From: Aspidiotus rigidus
Lineage: Eukaryota > Arthropoda > Insecta > Hemiptera > Diaspididae
NCBI GenBank assembly: GCA_035079385.1
Contig: JAVHKY010000028.1
Span: 992,001 to 1,056,000, forward strand
Direction of reading: 5' to 3'
Length of the DNA: 64,000 bases
Shown: positions 21,564-32,700 of the stretch, one piece after another
How positions within the stretch are numbered: position 1 is the stretch's first letter
Layout: each line of letters starts with the position of its first letter
Notes under the pieces: model-generated
Databases searched by the model: none
The model's input: the letters and a program-made list of their open reading frames with translations, nothing else
What the model was told of the DNA's origin: nothing
Position numbers and translations under genes: made by a program

Positions 21564-22455
21564 ACATCCTTATTTGTTTATCAACTTTCAAACTCCCATT
21601 TCTGGCGCTCAAAGATCCAAGAGAAATACTTGTTAAGCTCACCTTTATCGAGTGTCGATGTGTGTAACGATGAAACGCGTAGGTATAGTTAAGGTAAGCA
21701 GATTACAGAATCATGCCTCCTACACCGATCAAAACTTCTCTGATGTCAGGTCAAAGGGAATCTCTTGACAAGAGGGCAGGTCTCGCGCCAATGGCCCCCT
21801 TCGGCTTGGCATCCTTCACCACACCAGACCAAACTCATTTCTTTTACGTTGGATTTGGATGCGGTCGTGAGTGTGAATTTTTGTTTTCCCATAGTGCTAC
21901 TGACTGGATTAATAATTTGAATAAGTAGTTGTCTTATCGGAACTCATAATGAGTGCGTGAGGTGTAAGTAGAGCACTAATATTGAAAAAGGGTTTTTCAA
22001 TTGTACAAATCTACTTTATTAGTTGCTTATACAAGAGTACTTTCGGGTGTTATTGTCTTCTTATTTCAATTAATCAAAATATAATAAACCAGAGTTTATA
22101 TATTTTGGTGTTCAGTAAATAATATGGTATTCCAATTTTTAATCGCCTGCAGAATTAAAACCAATTGAAAGGATTTATATCCTACAAAAAATTCAAAAAT
22201 TTGCAAAAAGTTTTCAAATGTGATTATATTACTCTTAACTTACAATCATTTTTACTGCAATGAAGAATAGAATAACCTGTTAGAAAGTTTGTAATTAATA
22301 CAACGGTAGTCGCGCAGAGAATGAAGACTTAATTAGTTCAAAATGACAGCTTAAGCGCCTAGTAAAAACTATGAAGTTTAATAAGAAAGTAACCAGTAGT
22401 TTCTGGTATATTTATGATGTTTGCGCTTCTTGACTGCAGGTCTAGAAAACCTGAA
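21564..22455. other. Noncoding; diverged hairpin-module relative at 21712
   Basis: From 21712 to about 21880 the sequence is a distant relative of the two-hairpin module (CTCCTACACCGATCAAAAC and TTGGCATCCTTCACCACACC), with its inner stem no longer clean. A shorter related piece is at 42848-42940. The rest shows nothing. Confidence 0.45.
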
Positions 22456-22580
22456 TGGGTACGCAAATGACCAAGTTATGTCGCCTACATCAATCGAAAG
22501 TTCGTTGGTGCCAAGTTGTTGGAAATTTAATTGGCAGAGGGCATCCCTTATGCCAATAACCTCCATCAGTTTGGCACCCT
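22456..22580. repeat. Two-hairpin module, copy 4 (covariant stem)
   Basis: Only the 3' arm of hairpin A remains (GGGTACGCAAAT). Hairpin B is present at about 22505-22577. Its inner stem reads TTGGCA against TGCCAATAA, so the fourth pair of the stem is T-A where copies 1 and 2 have C-G, a compensatory double change. One extra A is seen in the 5' arm. Confidence 0.65.
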
Positions 22581-22629
22581 TCACCACACCAATCCGAATT
22601 TTCGGTACTAACACCAGATTTTTTAAATG

Positions 22630-23080
22630 TTGAAATCGTGAATATGGTTTTTGTTGCAAAAATTTTGAGTTTCGAAAGAGAAAACGAGAAATTTTGAAAT
22701 GTGGTGAAGGTACGTTCGATCGGTAGAAGATCCATTTATTTACGTACCCTATTACAGGGTACGCAAATTACTCTGGAATGTCTTCTAGTCGCCGGAAATC
22801 TTACTGGCAGAGGGCAACCCTCATGCCAGTAACCGTCAACGACTTGGTACCCTTCACCACAGTAGTCCGCAACATTGGTGGCTTCTACGCCGGATTTTGG
22901 GTACGTCGAAAGTGTGAATTTGCATTTGTCCATTGTTTCGTAGGTAATTTCTTATACTTGGATTTATAAATTGCGCGTCTGTTTTGTTCGCAATTAAAAT
23001 TTTAGGAAAAAGCAATCTTCATTTCGACGTCTTTGATTTCCAAGGAAATGTAAATTAACTTTGTTGACCTCGACCTATTG
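22630..23080. repeat. Segmental-repeat fragment with hairpin module, copy 5
   Basis: Hairpin A lies at 22735-22768 with a perfect central stem apart from one G/A change (TTTACGTACCCT against AGGGTACGCAAA). Hairpin B has its inner stem intact at 22801-22832, but its 5' outer arm is deleted. The tail TTGCGCGTCTGTTTTGTTCG and the TTCCAAGGAAATGTAAA stretch match the segmental repeat. Confidence 0.6.
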
Positions 23081-23700
23081 CAGCAACTGTTATACATTTG
23101 TTGTTGTAACCTGTTCAATAGTTGTTGAGATCTCGGAGTCAGCTAGGATATCGTCATCAGATATTAAATCTGTGAAACTTGTATTTGTCAAATCCATTAT
23201 CCCCAATTTCTAGTAAAGCGTACAAGTCGGAAAACGGTTACAACCCAACACCCAAGATCAAATTATTTTATTATTTCCTTGGTAAATTAAATTACGTCAA
23301 ACTCGCGGATTCAAATCATGTATAGTACATAGGTACTTGCTGAGCCGAGTTATGGACCAAAATGTGTCTAAAATTCACCAATTCGCTAGGGTTCCCAAAA
23401 TAAGCTTTGAAAATTAATTAATGTACAGTATTGAGTTGAATTTCAAACATTTTATCAATCAAATTATTGTTTATGTGATTTGGACGGAGAAAACGAGAAA
23501 AATAGTAACAAAATTATGGACAATGGATTGTAGTTGATATTAATAAATATTAAATATTGAATAACAACATGAATATGAAGGAGATAATCACGAGATATAT
23601 TCTGATAATAATATGACAGACAAGATATCATAAAAAAACTCATAATCATAATTATTCATAGCCAACAATAAATGATATTGCCAATAGAATTAATTGAGAA
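23081..23700. other. AT-rich noncoding, nothing recognised
   Basis: No open frame of note, no structure and no repeat that I could match elsewhere in the window. Confidence 0.5.
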
Positions 23701-24720
23701 ATTCCAAGTCGAGGGTAAGCAAATGACGGAGTTATGTCGCCTACATGGATCGAAGGTCTTACTGGTAGAGGGCAACCCTCATGCCAGTAACCGCCAACGG
23801 CTTGGCACCCTTCACCACAGTAGTCCGCATTTATGTTGGCTTCCACGCCGGATTTTGATGTAGTCGAAATTTTGAATCTTGACCTGTCCATTTCTTGGGT
23901 AATTAAGAACTTTCTGGTTGTTTGTTAATTGCGCGTGTAGGATTTTTGGTTCGCAATTAAAATTTTAGGAAAAAGCAATCTTCATTTCGACGTCTTTGAT
24001 TTCCAAGGAAATGTAAATCAACTTTGTTGACCGTGACCTATTGCATGCAGCTTCACGTAGAAAAATGTAGCAGCTGTAAATGGGGTATTTGATTTTTATA
24101 CCATCTTACACATTTTTCTTTAGCGAGATGGAGATGCTATAGATAGTATATTGAGCTTATGGTAACGCTATTTAATTCATGTGTTTGTGAATGAAATTTT
24201 CAAAGTCATACATTTGCCTTTAATTCGCTGAAGTGACGAAGAAATTTTATGTTTTGAGATATTTATACAGGTTTTTTGAAGTAAGAATACAATATTTTTC
24301 AAGTGTACTTGTAAAGAGAAATATGACATATTACGTACGATTTTTATTTTTTAGGTGAAGACGATGCCTATAAATATACTGATGTTCTATTGAGGGTCTT
24401 GATCCTTTGGAGGCTGAATCCCCCTGTATTTCCGCTAGTTATTGAAGAAGTCGTACACGGAGAAAGAACTAAAGTAAATTTTACCAGGAATATAGTTAAT
24501 GTGGGTTCATGAGGAAAGTGAGTGTATAACAAAATTTGGAAAAGAATTTTCGAGGTTAGTTTGTGGAGACACTTGTAGACTGGTACCACCTTATAATAAA
24601 CTATGTAATCAGCTGTGACCCCGAAATCCTATGCAATAAACTACTATACTAATTTTATATTAGGTCTAGGAATTCTGTTTACTTTATCCCACTTTCCCAT
24701 TAAACTGGCCGCAATATTTC
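23701..24720. repeat. Segmental-repeat fragment with hairpin module, copy 6
   Basis: Starts inside hairpin A (GGGTAAGCAAATGACGG) and has the inner hairpin B at 23759-23790 with one G-to-T change giving a G-T wobble. It then follows the segmental repeat (compare 690-1520) for about 900 bp with more divergence than copies 1 and 2. No gene part is included. Confidence 0.65.
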
Positions 24721-25260
24721 ATAGACTCAATATACAGTAATAAGAGCAACAAGGAGGTAGGTCTAAGCTTCTTTCATAGTACGGTTGAGCTCGCCCACGA
24801 CGGCGATTCGCGATTTCAATAGGACTGAAACAGCAGATGATTTTGAAAACATTGTAATGTTAGTTTGAATGATATATAGCAAAATAAAATATGAACACAA
24901 ATACAATAAATAAAAGCTAATCGTTGAAATTGAATTCAATCTGGATTCCGGCTAGATTGTCGTCTTCCAACGGTTAACTACAAGTAGTAAGCTTTATACT
25001 AGTTCTATGATACTAGGACGCTTCGACTCCCGAGCCATACATGAGAGTGAGGGACTTCGAAAAATTTCGACCACGCGCTATGTATGATAGGAGGTGGACA
25101 TAGAAAAGTATTTTAAAGTGTTTCACAGTATTTGAACGCGCACACAGAATATAGATACTCGTATTTTTGTGAATCAATTAAATACCGGTAAATTTTATTT
25201 GTAAAAGTAGTGCTTTTATAGAAAAAGAAAAATGGGCTGTTAATCTACAATTCTATAGAT
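24721..25260. other. Noncoding, with one diverged satellite unit
   Basis: Two diverged 45-bp satellite units lie at about 25020-25110. A piece near 24785, GACGGCGATTCGCGATTTC, recurs at about 26742. Otherwise nothing is seen. Confidence 0.5.
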
Positions 25261-25641
25261 CTACAACAGAACACCGGTCCAGTAGAAATGCTTGCTTCTC
25301 TCACGTGCAACCGTGTATAGTGTCTGCACTTTGCACTGATAAAAGTCCACCTCCGTGACGATCATTACTAGAAACGCATAAATGGATCTCGCGCAGCTCG
25401 AACGTTTCTCAACGACGGTCACGTCATTGAAAACCGATCGCTTGTTTACTATCCGGTCCTTACAACCCTCGCAAACATAGTTACAATGAAAGTATTTGGA
25501 CGACACTTCGTAGTAAAGACGTGTAACTTTAGAGCGCGGATATATTCTCAGTGTCTTTTGATACGGATATAGGTAATTCCGGCGGTACGGCATCGTGGTA
25601 CTAATTTGCGTTATAATGAAATACAGACGTGCCTTGGTCAT
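25261..25641 (-). CDS. Unknown protein, ORF split by hAT insertion
   Basis: From an ATG at 25641 the frame gives 126 residues, Tyr/Arg-rich, with CEGCKD and no recognised domain. If the hAT element at 25656-26483 and one copy of its 8-bp target duplication are removed, the same frame stays open upstream through 26492-26575 (about 28 more codons) to a stop. An older, longer ORF was therefore probably split by the insertion. That upstream piece is shared, inverted, with 1556-1615 of the segmental repeat. Function is unknown, and it may be chance. Confidence 0.35.
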   Translation of the reverse strand: MTKARLYFIITQISTTMPYRRNYLYPYQKTLRIYPRSKVTRLYYEVSSKYFHCNYVCEGCKDRIVNKRSVFNDVTVVEKRSSCARSIYAFLVMIVTEVDFYQCKVQTLYTVARERSKHFYWTGVLL

Positions 25642-25655
25642 TTGATGCGCTAGAT

Positions 25656-26483
25656 CAGGCGTGGGCAACCTTTTTCACATCACGGGCCGCATTCATGAAA
25701 ATTTGTAACTTTTCATGATCCGGCGGGCCGCACATCAAGAAATTCTCGTTGTTAGAATCAAAAAATGTAAAATTTTACACGAATTATTTCCAATATTTTT
25801 GGATAAATTTAGTATACAAAAAAACGTGAACTGATTATTTATTAGTTACTAGATGAGAAACTTAAGCTCATCAAAATTTGGGGTCAGGTGAGTATGTTTC
25901 AAACGCATCAAAACAGTCAAATGCTAGAGTGGTTGAGAACCCTTTCGTCGTTGGCGCAATGGAAGTGCCTGAAGAGTACCAAATGGAACTAATAGATCTG
26001 AAAGCCGATTTTTCTCTGCTCACTTTGTTTTCAGAGACCCCTTTGCGAGAATTTTGCCTGGTATTAAATATATTCCAACATAAGGACCTTTGCTTTCTTT
26101 GGGTCTACATTTGTATGTGAAAATGCTTTCTCGCTCATGAAAAATACAAAAACTCCGGAAAGAAGCAAGCTGAATGATGAGCATTTGACTGCTTTGATGC
26201 GTTTGCAGCATACCTACTCACTTGACCCCAAATTCTGATGAGATTGCCTATGAATTGCAAAGACAAGTTTCTCACTACTAACTAATAAATAATCAGTTCA
26301 CGTTTGTTTGTACACTAAATGTATCCAAAAATATTGGAAATAATTCGTGTAAAATTTTACATTTTTTGATTCGAACAACGAAAATTTCTTCATTTTTTCG
26401 TATTTTGGTATTCGTATCGCGGGCCACAGAAAAAGCTTCCGCGGGCCGCATGCGGCCCGCGGGCCGCGGGTTGCTCATGCCTG
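25656..26483 (+). mobile_element. hAT-derived element with near-palindromic ends
   Basis: Bounded by an exact 8-bp target duplication, CGCTAGAT, at 25648-25655 and 26484-26491. Termini read CAGGCGTGGGCAACC and GGTTGCTCATGCCTG, the hAT type. Inside, the plus strand encodes the last part of a hAT transposase in two frames: residues with YQMELIDL from about 25960, then FGSTFVCENAFSLMKNT to a stop at about 26238, the conserved C-terminal dimerisation region. The left about 270 bp (25656-25926) is an inverted copy of the right about 300 bp (26170-26483), so the element is a 3'-end palindrome. It cannot encode transposase and would depend on another copy. Confidence 0.85.
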
Positions 26484-26491
26484 CGCTAGAT

Positions 26492-26864
26492 AGTCTTCTA
26501 GGCCTTGCGTAGCCACACGCACGTCCAACGTTTTAGAAATGTTGTCATCCAACAACCACCTTTCTCACGATACGAAGGGTTTGCTGCACCACATTGAGAA
26601 GAGAGAGCATTGAATTACAGGGGCCAATGGTCGATCAAGAACATCCCAAATTGAAGCAAGCTGGTTGAAGAACTTATTCGAAGCTAGGTTGTACAATCGT
26701 GGCACTCGTGTACTTCGCAAATGGAACGGTAGAGCTCGCCGACGACGGCGATTCGCGATTTCGATAACACTACCGTGTACTGGAATAGGGAGGCAAAACT
26801 CGGACATTGCTTGAAAAATGAAACGAAAACGAATAACAATTAAATTAATAATTAGAAAATTTTC
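26492..26864. repeat. Inverted fragment of segmental repeat and unmatched DNA
   Basis: 26510-26575 is the reverse complement of about 1556-1615. The rest is noncoding; GACGGCGATTCGCGATTTC near 26742 repeats a piece near 24799. Confidence 0.5.
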
Positions 26865-27292
26865 CAAGTCCCTCTTCCTATCATATATGGCTGGATAGTC
26901 GAAATTTTTCCAAGTCCCCTAGACTTGAACAGATCCACGAGTTCGCCCCACGAAAGGTGATACCTGAAAATAATTCTCATAAAGGCGACACCTCATATTT
27001 CTCATAGAAAACTTGAATTGTCTCATACCATTCCAATACAACAGCAAGACAGGGGGCGAACGAGCAGAGCGAGTTCGCGAAAGTTGATACCTCAAAATAT
27101 AAAAACCCACAATTACCTCAAAATATTTCTCATACAAGGCCAAGATAGGTAAAGGGGTAAACGAATAATATCTCACGAACACCTGACCTCGTAGAAGCCT
27201 AGACTGAAATATTTCAAGATGACTAATAAAATATAAAAGACATGGAACATGATATTCATCTATTTGGCTATGCCAAAAATTTTTTTTTTTTT
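26865..27292. repeat. Satellite unit and inverted dispersed repeat
   Basis: A 45-bp satellite unit lies at 26865-26922. From about 26930 to 27292 the sequence is the reverse complement of the repeat at 7642-7990, ending at GACATGGAACATGATAT and a T-run. Confidence 0.6.
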
Positions 27293-27311
27293 CATTTATT
27301 TTGTTACTTAC

Positions 27312-27655
27312 TTTGTAATTCTCCGTTTGCGCCTCGAAAGTTACGTTCATTGGTTTCAATAATGACTCATTTAATCTTTTTTTTAGGTTCTTGTCCTTGA
27401 AGTTCTTTTGTAATTGTTCTGCGCTTTCTCCGAACAACTCTTCGGCTTCGTTATGGAATAGCGTTGCCTCAACGTTATTTGCGTGGTCGGCTATTTGTAT
27501 CTGTAGTAAAAGTTTTATATAATTTTTTTTTTCTAGCAAATTGATAATCTATTCGACTTACTCGTGTTATCATTCTTACGTTGTAATTCTTGTACACTTT
27601 GGTGCACTGCGTGCACCTGTATGTGGGTATCCGCGTTTGTATTTCAAGAACCTGT
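27312..27655 (-). pseudogene. RPA70-like zinc-finger/OB-fold exons, fragment
   Basis: Two minus-strand exons join cleanly. One lies at about 27655-27562 and reads YRCTQCTKVYKNYNVRM, then a GTAAGT donor. The other is 27500-27312 after a CTACAG acceptor, reads IADHANNVEATLFHNEAEEL and closes at another GTAAGT donor. This matches the C-terminal DNA-binding domain of the large subunit of replication protein A: a zinc-finger strand followed by the I-x-D-x-T-x-x-x-x-x-T-x-F-x-x-x-A-E core. RPA70 coats single-stranded DNA. Only these two exons are present, between satellite and repeat DNA, so this is a gene fragment, host-derived or carried in by a Helitron-type element. Confidence 0.5.
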
Positions 27656-27669
27656 AATTTTTTTTTCTA

Positions 27670-27843
27670 TTCCCCTTCTATCATATATATAGCTCGAGAG
27701 TCGAAATTTTTCTAAGTCCCTCTCCTATCATATATGGCTTGAGGGTCGAAATTTTTCCAAGTTTTTCGCTGGACGGCGCACGGCGGACGGCGCAATAGCT
27801 CGAGAGTCGAAATTTTTCTAAGTCCCTCTCCTATCATATATGG
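27670..27843. repeat. 45-bp satellite with GGACGGCGCAC insert; gypsy target
   Basis: Units alternate with a GC-rich spacer, TTTTTCGCTGGACGGCGCAC. The same higher-order order (unit, spacer, unit) follows the other end of the gypsy element at 35755-35907, so the element landed inside this satellite. The last bases, ATGG at 27840-27843, are one copy of the target duplication. Confidence 0.8.
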
Positions 27844-27872
27844 TGTTGCGTTTTATTTCAACACAGAGTCTA

Positions 27873-28740
27873 TGTTGCGTTTTATTTCAACACAGAGTTT
27901 TAAGGATCTTCTCGAGGATTCAAAGAGGAGACAAGCCTTTTCAATAAAAGAAAGAATATTTACTTGGATTCATGATGAATACAATAAGAACGATAGAAAG
28001 AATGTAACAAAGAGTACGAAACAGAAAAGAATTTGTCGCGAATGATGACGCGGAGTTCGGCGATGAAATATTGACTGCTGTCAAAATCGACTGAAAGAAG
28101 TACGAACTGGTCGGAGAGATTAACAGGTATACTGCTTGAGCTGCTCGGACTGCACGAACTGCACGAACTGATGATTGGAGAGCTTGGTCCTCCTTATATA
28201 GGGTTAGATACATCATTAGTTGAACAACAAAGTCATAAAATTAATGGGTACATGAGAGTTTGAGAATTTAGGATAAGTTAGACAGAAAAACGGTGTCGAG
28301 GAATTGACGAGAGAGTTGTAAGAGAACGGAAAAGTAGATTATCAAGAAATAGATAATACGTAAGACGAATGTACAATGTATATTCGTCAGTAAATTGGTT
28401 TCACGTGTGAGAAAGGAAACAAAGAAGATAGTAATTCGAGAGGATGTTGATAGCATTTCGAGAAATTCTTGAAGAGGATGTTGAGACAGATAAACATTAA
28501 GGTTTCGGAAAAAAGAAATGATATGGGACGCGTGTAAGTTAACAGAAAGATAGACGCGTGCGTCAGAGGAAAGAAGATTAGCAAATGCTTAAACGGAAAC
28601 GTGAATTGACGTAAGAAAATCGAAAAGAAGTGGAAGAAGTTGGAGATTAGGAAAGAATAGGTAAAGGGAGAATTTGGAGGACATAAAGGAAAATTTAGGA
28701 AATATAAGAGAGAAAGCAAGCGCATAGCTCGATTGCAACA
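27873..28740 (-). repeat. 3' LTR of gypsy element
   Basis: 868 bp, TGTTG...CAACA, matching 34887-35754 at a constant offset of 7014. The open frames within both LTRs are identical. The purine run before it on the minus strand is short (GTGCGGAGG), so the polypurine tract is weak or unusual. Confidence 0.9.
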
Positions 28741-29094
28741 CCTCCGCACGAAGATTGGATCACATGAGTGAGACAAGAAAGGAACAGGAAGAAGAGGTAA
28801 GAGGAAGAGGGTACATCTTAGAAATAACAAAAAATAATGAAAGAAAAGCTTAAAACAGAAAAATAGAAAGGATATAAAATAGAACCCAAGGAATTAATTA
28901 AGTAGAATAGATAGAAAGAAAGAAGAAGAGAAAAACCCAAAAGAAACAGAAAAAGACAGTAAATTAAAGATCCAAGAAAAATATAAAGAAAAATTAAGAA
29001 TAAATAATACCCGTGAATAAGAAGAAAAGAAGGTTAAGAATAAAAACTGAAATTAATTCTAGTAAAGGAACAAGAAAAGAAAAATGATTAAAAG
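28741..29094 (-). other. Untranslated region between extra ORF and 3' LTR
   Basis: Strongly purine-biased on the plus strand, pyrimidine-rich on the coding strand. No open frame. It presumably holds 3' untranslated sequence and the plus-strand priming site. Confidence 0.5.
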
Positions 29095-29700
29095 TTAAAG
29101 TGGTACTAATATTCTATCAATGTGATCTTGTAACCATGCTCCAAAGTAGGAACATTCTGTTAGACTACAATGGTAAAGGCGTCGAGATTTGAACACACAG
29201 CGGTGTAATGAACAAATTCTACTCTTCTTATTTCCATGAATGAAATGATTGAACTGAAGAGAACGTAGTTCCCAAACAGAATCCAATAGCATGTCATTAA
29301 ATTTCGGACAACCTAAAGATCCCAAGTCGACGTAGCGAGAAATTCCGTTGTCTTTTAGGAGATCAGATTCATGGTGACCTCCTTTGAAAGCGAAATAACT
29401 GCCATCGAAGTCCGCAAGATCCTTGTGATGACGGATAATGGAATGTTTTTTACTTTGTGGGATTTCGTGTTCCATGTCGTAATATCGCATGCCGTGGACA
29501 TTACGTTGTGTCCAATTGTTGGTTCTTCTGTTCTTTTCGGACAACTGGTCTTTAGGTGGAGAATCTAAACGGAGATGATAGAGCATGCAAACTTTGGTAC
29601 GAAGATCTAATATTGCAAGCTCCTTGCAAACGAATTTATCATTTGCAATAAAGCCATCCATATCTAGGATGAATCGAATTTTTCGGAGTATTGGATTCAT
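29095..29700 (-). CDS. Extra gypsy ORF in env position, not env-like
   Basis: 201 residues from an ATG at 29700, 36 bp after the gag-pol stop. No signal peptide, transmembrane helix or furin site, so it is not an envelope protein. It opens with ILDMDGFIANDKFVCKELAI and ends with a CSLH...CSLTECSYFGAWL cysteine/histidine region. From memory, this LDMDGF...KEL pattern with a later F-x-x-KG and a Cys-rich tail is widespread in arthropod and cnidarian transposon-rich loci and looks like a nuclease-type alpha/beta fold, but I cannot name a characterised member. As it sits between the LTRs, it travels with the element. Confidence 0.65.
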   Translation of the reverse strand: MNPILRKIRFILDMDGFIANDKFVCKELAILDLRTKVCMLYHLRLDSPPKDQLSEKNRRTNNWTQRNVHGMRYYDMEHEIPQSKKHSIIRHHKDLADFDGSYFAFKGGHHESDLLKDNGISRYVDLGSLGCPKFNDMLLDSVWELRSLQFNHFIHGNKKSRICSLHRCVFKSRRLYHCSLTECSYFGAWLQDHIDRILVPL

Positions 29701-29735
29701 AATGTTGGATGATACTGTACGTAATATAGAATTGA

Positions 29736-32700
29736 TTAAGAGGAAGCAAAATAAGGTTGTAATAATTTTCCATGGTAAGTACGATGTTGACCATTGATGT
29801 CGAGAGTGACGTTTGGAAAATTTGTTGCGACGATTCTGTAAGGACCTTTGTTTTGAGGATGCAATTTCTTGGCGCTCTTGGCAGTTTGATCTCGGAGTAG
29901 AGCGGATCCCCCGAGAAAGAAGCGAAAATCCTGGTTATGGGTGCGGTCATATTTTTCTTTTGACTTGTGCTTCTTCTGAATAGTAGTTTCTCTGGCTTTC
30001 CTATGAATCATATCAAATTTTTCTAACATGTCATTCATAACATCATCATAAGTTCTAGCCTTAGATTCCAATAGAACTTTTCTTCCAAACATGAGTTCAA
30101 ATGGAGCATATCCTGTGGAAGTATGAATAGCTTGATTAAATGAAAAGGTGGCGGTATCCAGGAAACAATCCCAGTCGTCCTTTTCAGCATTGACATAAAA
30201 TTTCAGATATTCTTTGACAGTTGAGTGGCTTCTTTCTAAATGCGCATTGCTAGTGGGGCAATAAGGACTGCAAAAAACGTGCGAAATTTGGAATGTTTTG
30301 GTCAAATGTTCCATTAACTGACTTTTAAATTCGGACCCTTGGTCTGATAACAAAATTTTTGGTATTCCAAACATTGCAAAAAATGATGTTAGGTTGTTAG
30401 CAACAACTTCTGCTGTATGAATATTTAATGCTTTCAAATAAAGAAATTTGGTCAAATTATCTTGGACGGAGAGAATAAAACGATTTCCAGATATGGTGAG
30501 AGGTAAAGGACCAACTATATCAATCGCAATTTTGTCAAGTGGGGCACTTGCAGTGTCCGTAATGACCATAGGCAACTTTGTAGGATTTTGCCTAGATTTG
30601 ACCAATTTACATTGCAAACATGAATTAATATATGAACGGATGTCATCTTTCATTCCAAACCAATAATATCCATTATTACGAATCATATCATAAAGACGTT
30701 GATTACCTGGGTGTCCGGTTAAAATATGTTCATGATACTTAGCCAGTATACTTGTTTTGTCATCTGGACAATTCCCAATTTGTAGCCAAGATAAAATAAT
30801 TCCAGGCAATTCTCTATTGAATAATTTTTCCATCTGCGGAATTTCTGATTTACTTAATGAGTTATTTTCGTCGTAGACGGAAGCTTCTTTGATTTTATGT
30901 TTCTGGAGTACGAGATTGAGCGTTTCCAAGAGAGAGATGAAAATGTCCCATTCAAATTCTTCTGTAACAGTTTGCTTGTAGAAGGCAAAGAAGAATTTTT
31001 TCTGATGTGCAAAATGATAAACAACTTCGCCCTTTTTCCCTACGATGTTAAAATCACGAGAGAGAGGACTAGTATGAATGTTAGTCTCTGTCATAAATAG
31101 TAGAATATTAGTAGTTTTAGTAATATCAATAGATGACCACGGTTTACTTGTACTCAACGTCGAACTTGAACTTGAACTAGAGGGTTGAACGACTTCTGGT
31201 GTTTCTTTATTTTCGGCTAATAATTTTCTTTTCCGTTGTGATCTTGTGATAGCGTTGATTACGTTAATTCTTGAAAGTGCGTCGGCGACAACATTTTTGG
31301 TGCCTGAAACATGTGAAATATTAAAGTCGTATTCTTCTAAACGTAGGCGCCATCGTAATAACCGTGAGCCAGGGTCATTGGCTTTGAATAACCAGATGAG
31401 TGGTTTATGGTCAGAGAGAATTTCGAATTTTCTTCCGAAAAGATAAGGTCTGAAGTGTTTTACGCTCCAAACAATCGCTAGAGTTTCTTTCTCTATTGTA
31501 CTGTAATTAGTTTCAGCGCGATTCAAGGTTCTACTTGCGTAAGAAATGGGTCTCAGATTACCTTCGTTATCTTTTTGCTGTAACACGGAACCAATTACAT
31601 AATTAGAAGCGTCAGTGTTAAGATAAAATAGTTTTTCAAAATTAGGATGAATGAGAATTTTATCAGAGGTAAGCGCCTTTATTAGTTTCTCAAAACTTTG
31701 TTGGCAGTTGTCTGACCAGATAAAAAGTTCATTTTTTCGTAGTAATAACGTGAGTGGTTTAGCTATCTCTGCATAGCTTTCAATAAATTTTCTGTAGTAA
31801 CCTGTTAATCCAAGAAATTTCTGAACGTCCTTCACGTTTTTCGGAATTGGGTACTCATTCAACACTTTCGTTTTTTCCGGATTTGGTTTTATTCCGTCGG
31901 TGGTGACAATGTGTCCTAAGTACAATATTTGTTCCATTAAAAATTCTGACTTATCTGGTTGTATCTGGAGTGAATATTCGTGTACGCGTTGGAATATCTG
32001 TCGAAGACGGAAAAAGTGTTCGGTTTTCGTTTTTGAAAATATGATTATGTCGTCTAGGTAAATGAAACATATGGAATTAATAAGATCTGCGAAAATGGCA
32101 CTTATTGCAGATTGAAACGTCGAGGGCGCATTCTTCAATCCGAATGGCATTCTTGTGAATTCAAAGTGACCTTGGTGTGTGGAAAATGCAGTTTTTGGTT
32201 GGTCACATTCTCTGACAGGTATTTGGTGAAATCCATTTGCTAAATCTAAGGTAGAAAAATATTTAGCATCACCTAAATTATCAAATATATCTTCTATATT
32301 GGGTATCGGAAATCTATCATCAATTGTGACATCATTGAGCTTTCTATAGTCGATAACCATTCTCCATTTTACTTGTTGACTAGCGTCCTTCTTTTTCGGG
32401 ACAATCCAGATTGGTGCATTCCAAGGGGAGATAGATTTTTTGATGATACCTCTATTCAAAAGTTCGGTAGTTTGTTTCTCAACCTCTGCTTTGTGACAAA
32501 AAGGAAAACGATAATTTTTCACATAAATTGGTTTCTCATTGGTTAAATGTATTTCATGTTTGAACGTTTCTTGAAGGAGAGGTAGTGGGTCATCTTGAAG
32601 AAAAAAGTTTTGTGAGAATTCTTTAATGAGACTTGTTAGGATTTTTTTATCTTCATCATTTAGATGATTTATTCTAAGATTAGAAATGACTTTCGAAGTT

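Noticed and set aside
27941..28830. Small LTR-internal ORFs as genes
   Set aside because: They occur identically in both LTRs, are low-complexity, and their coding strand merely reflects LTR base composition.
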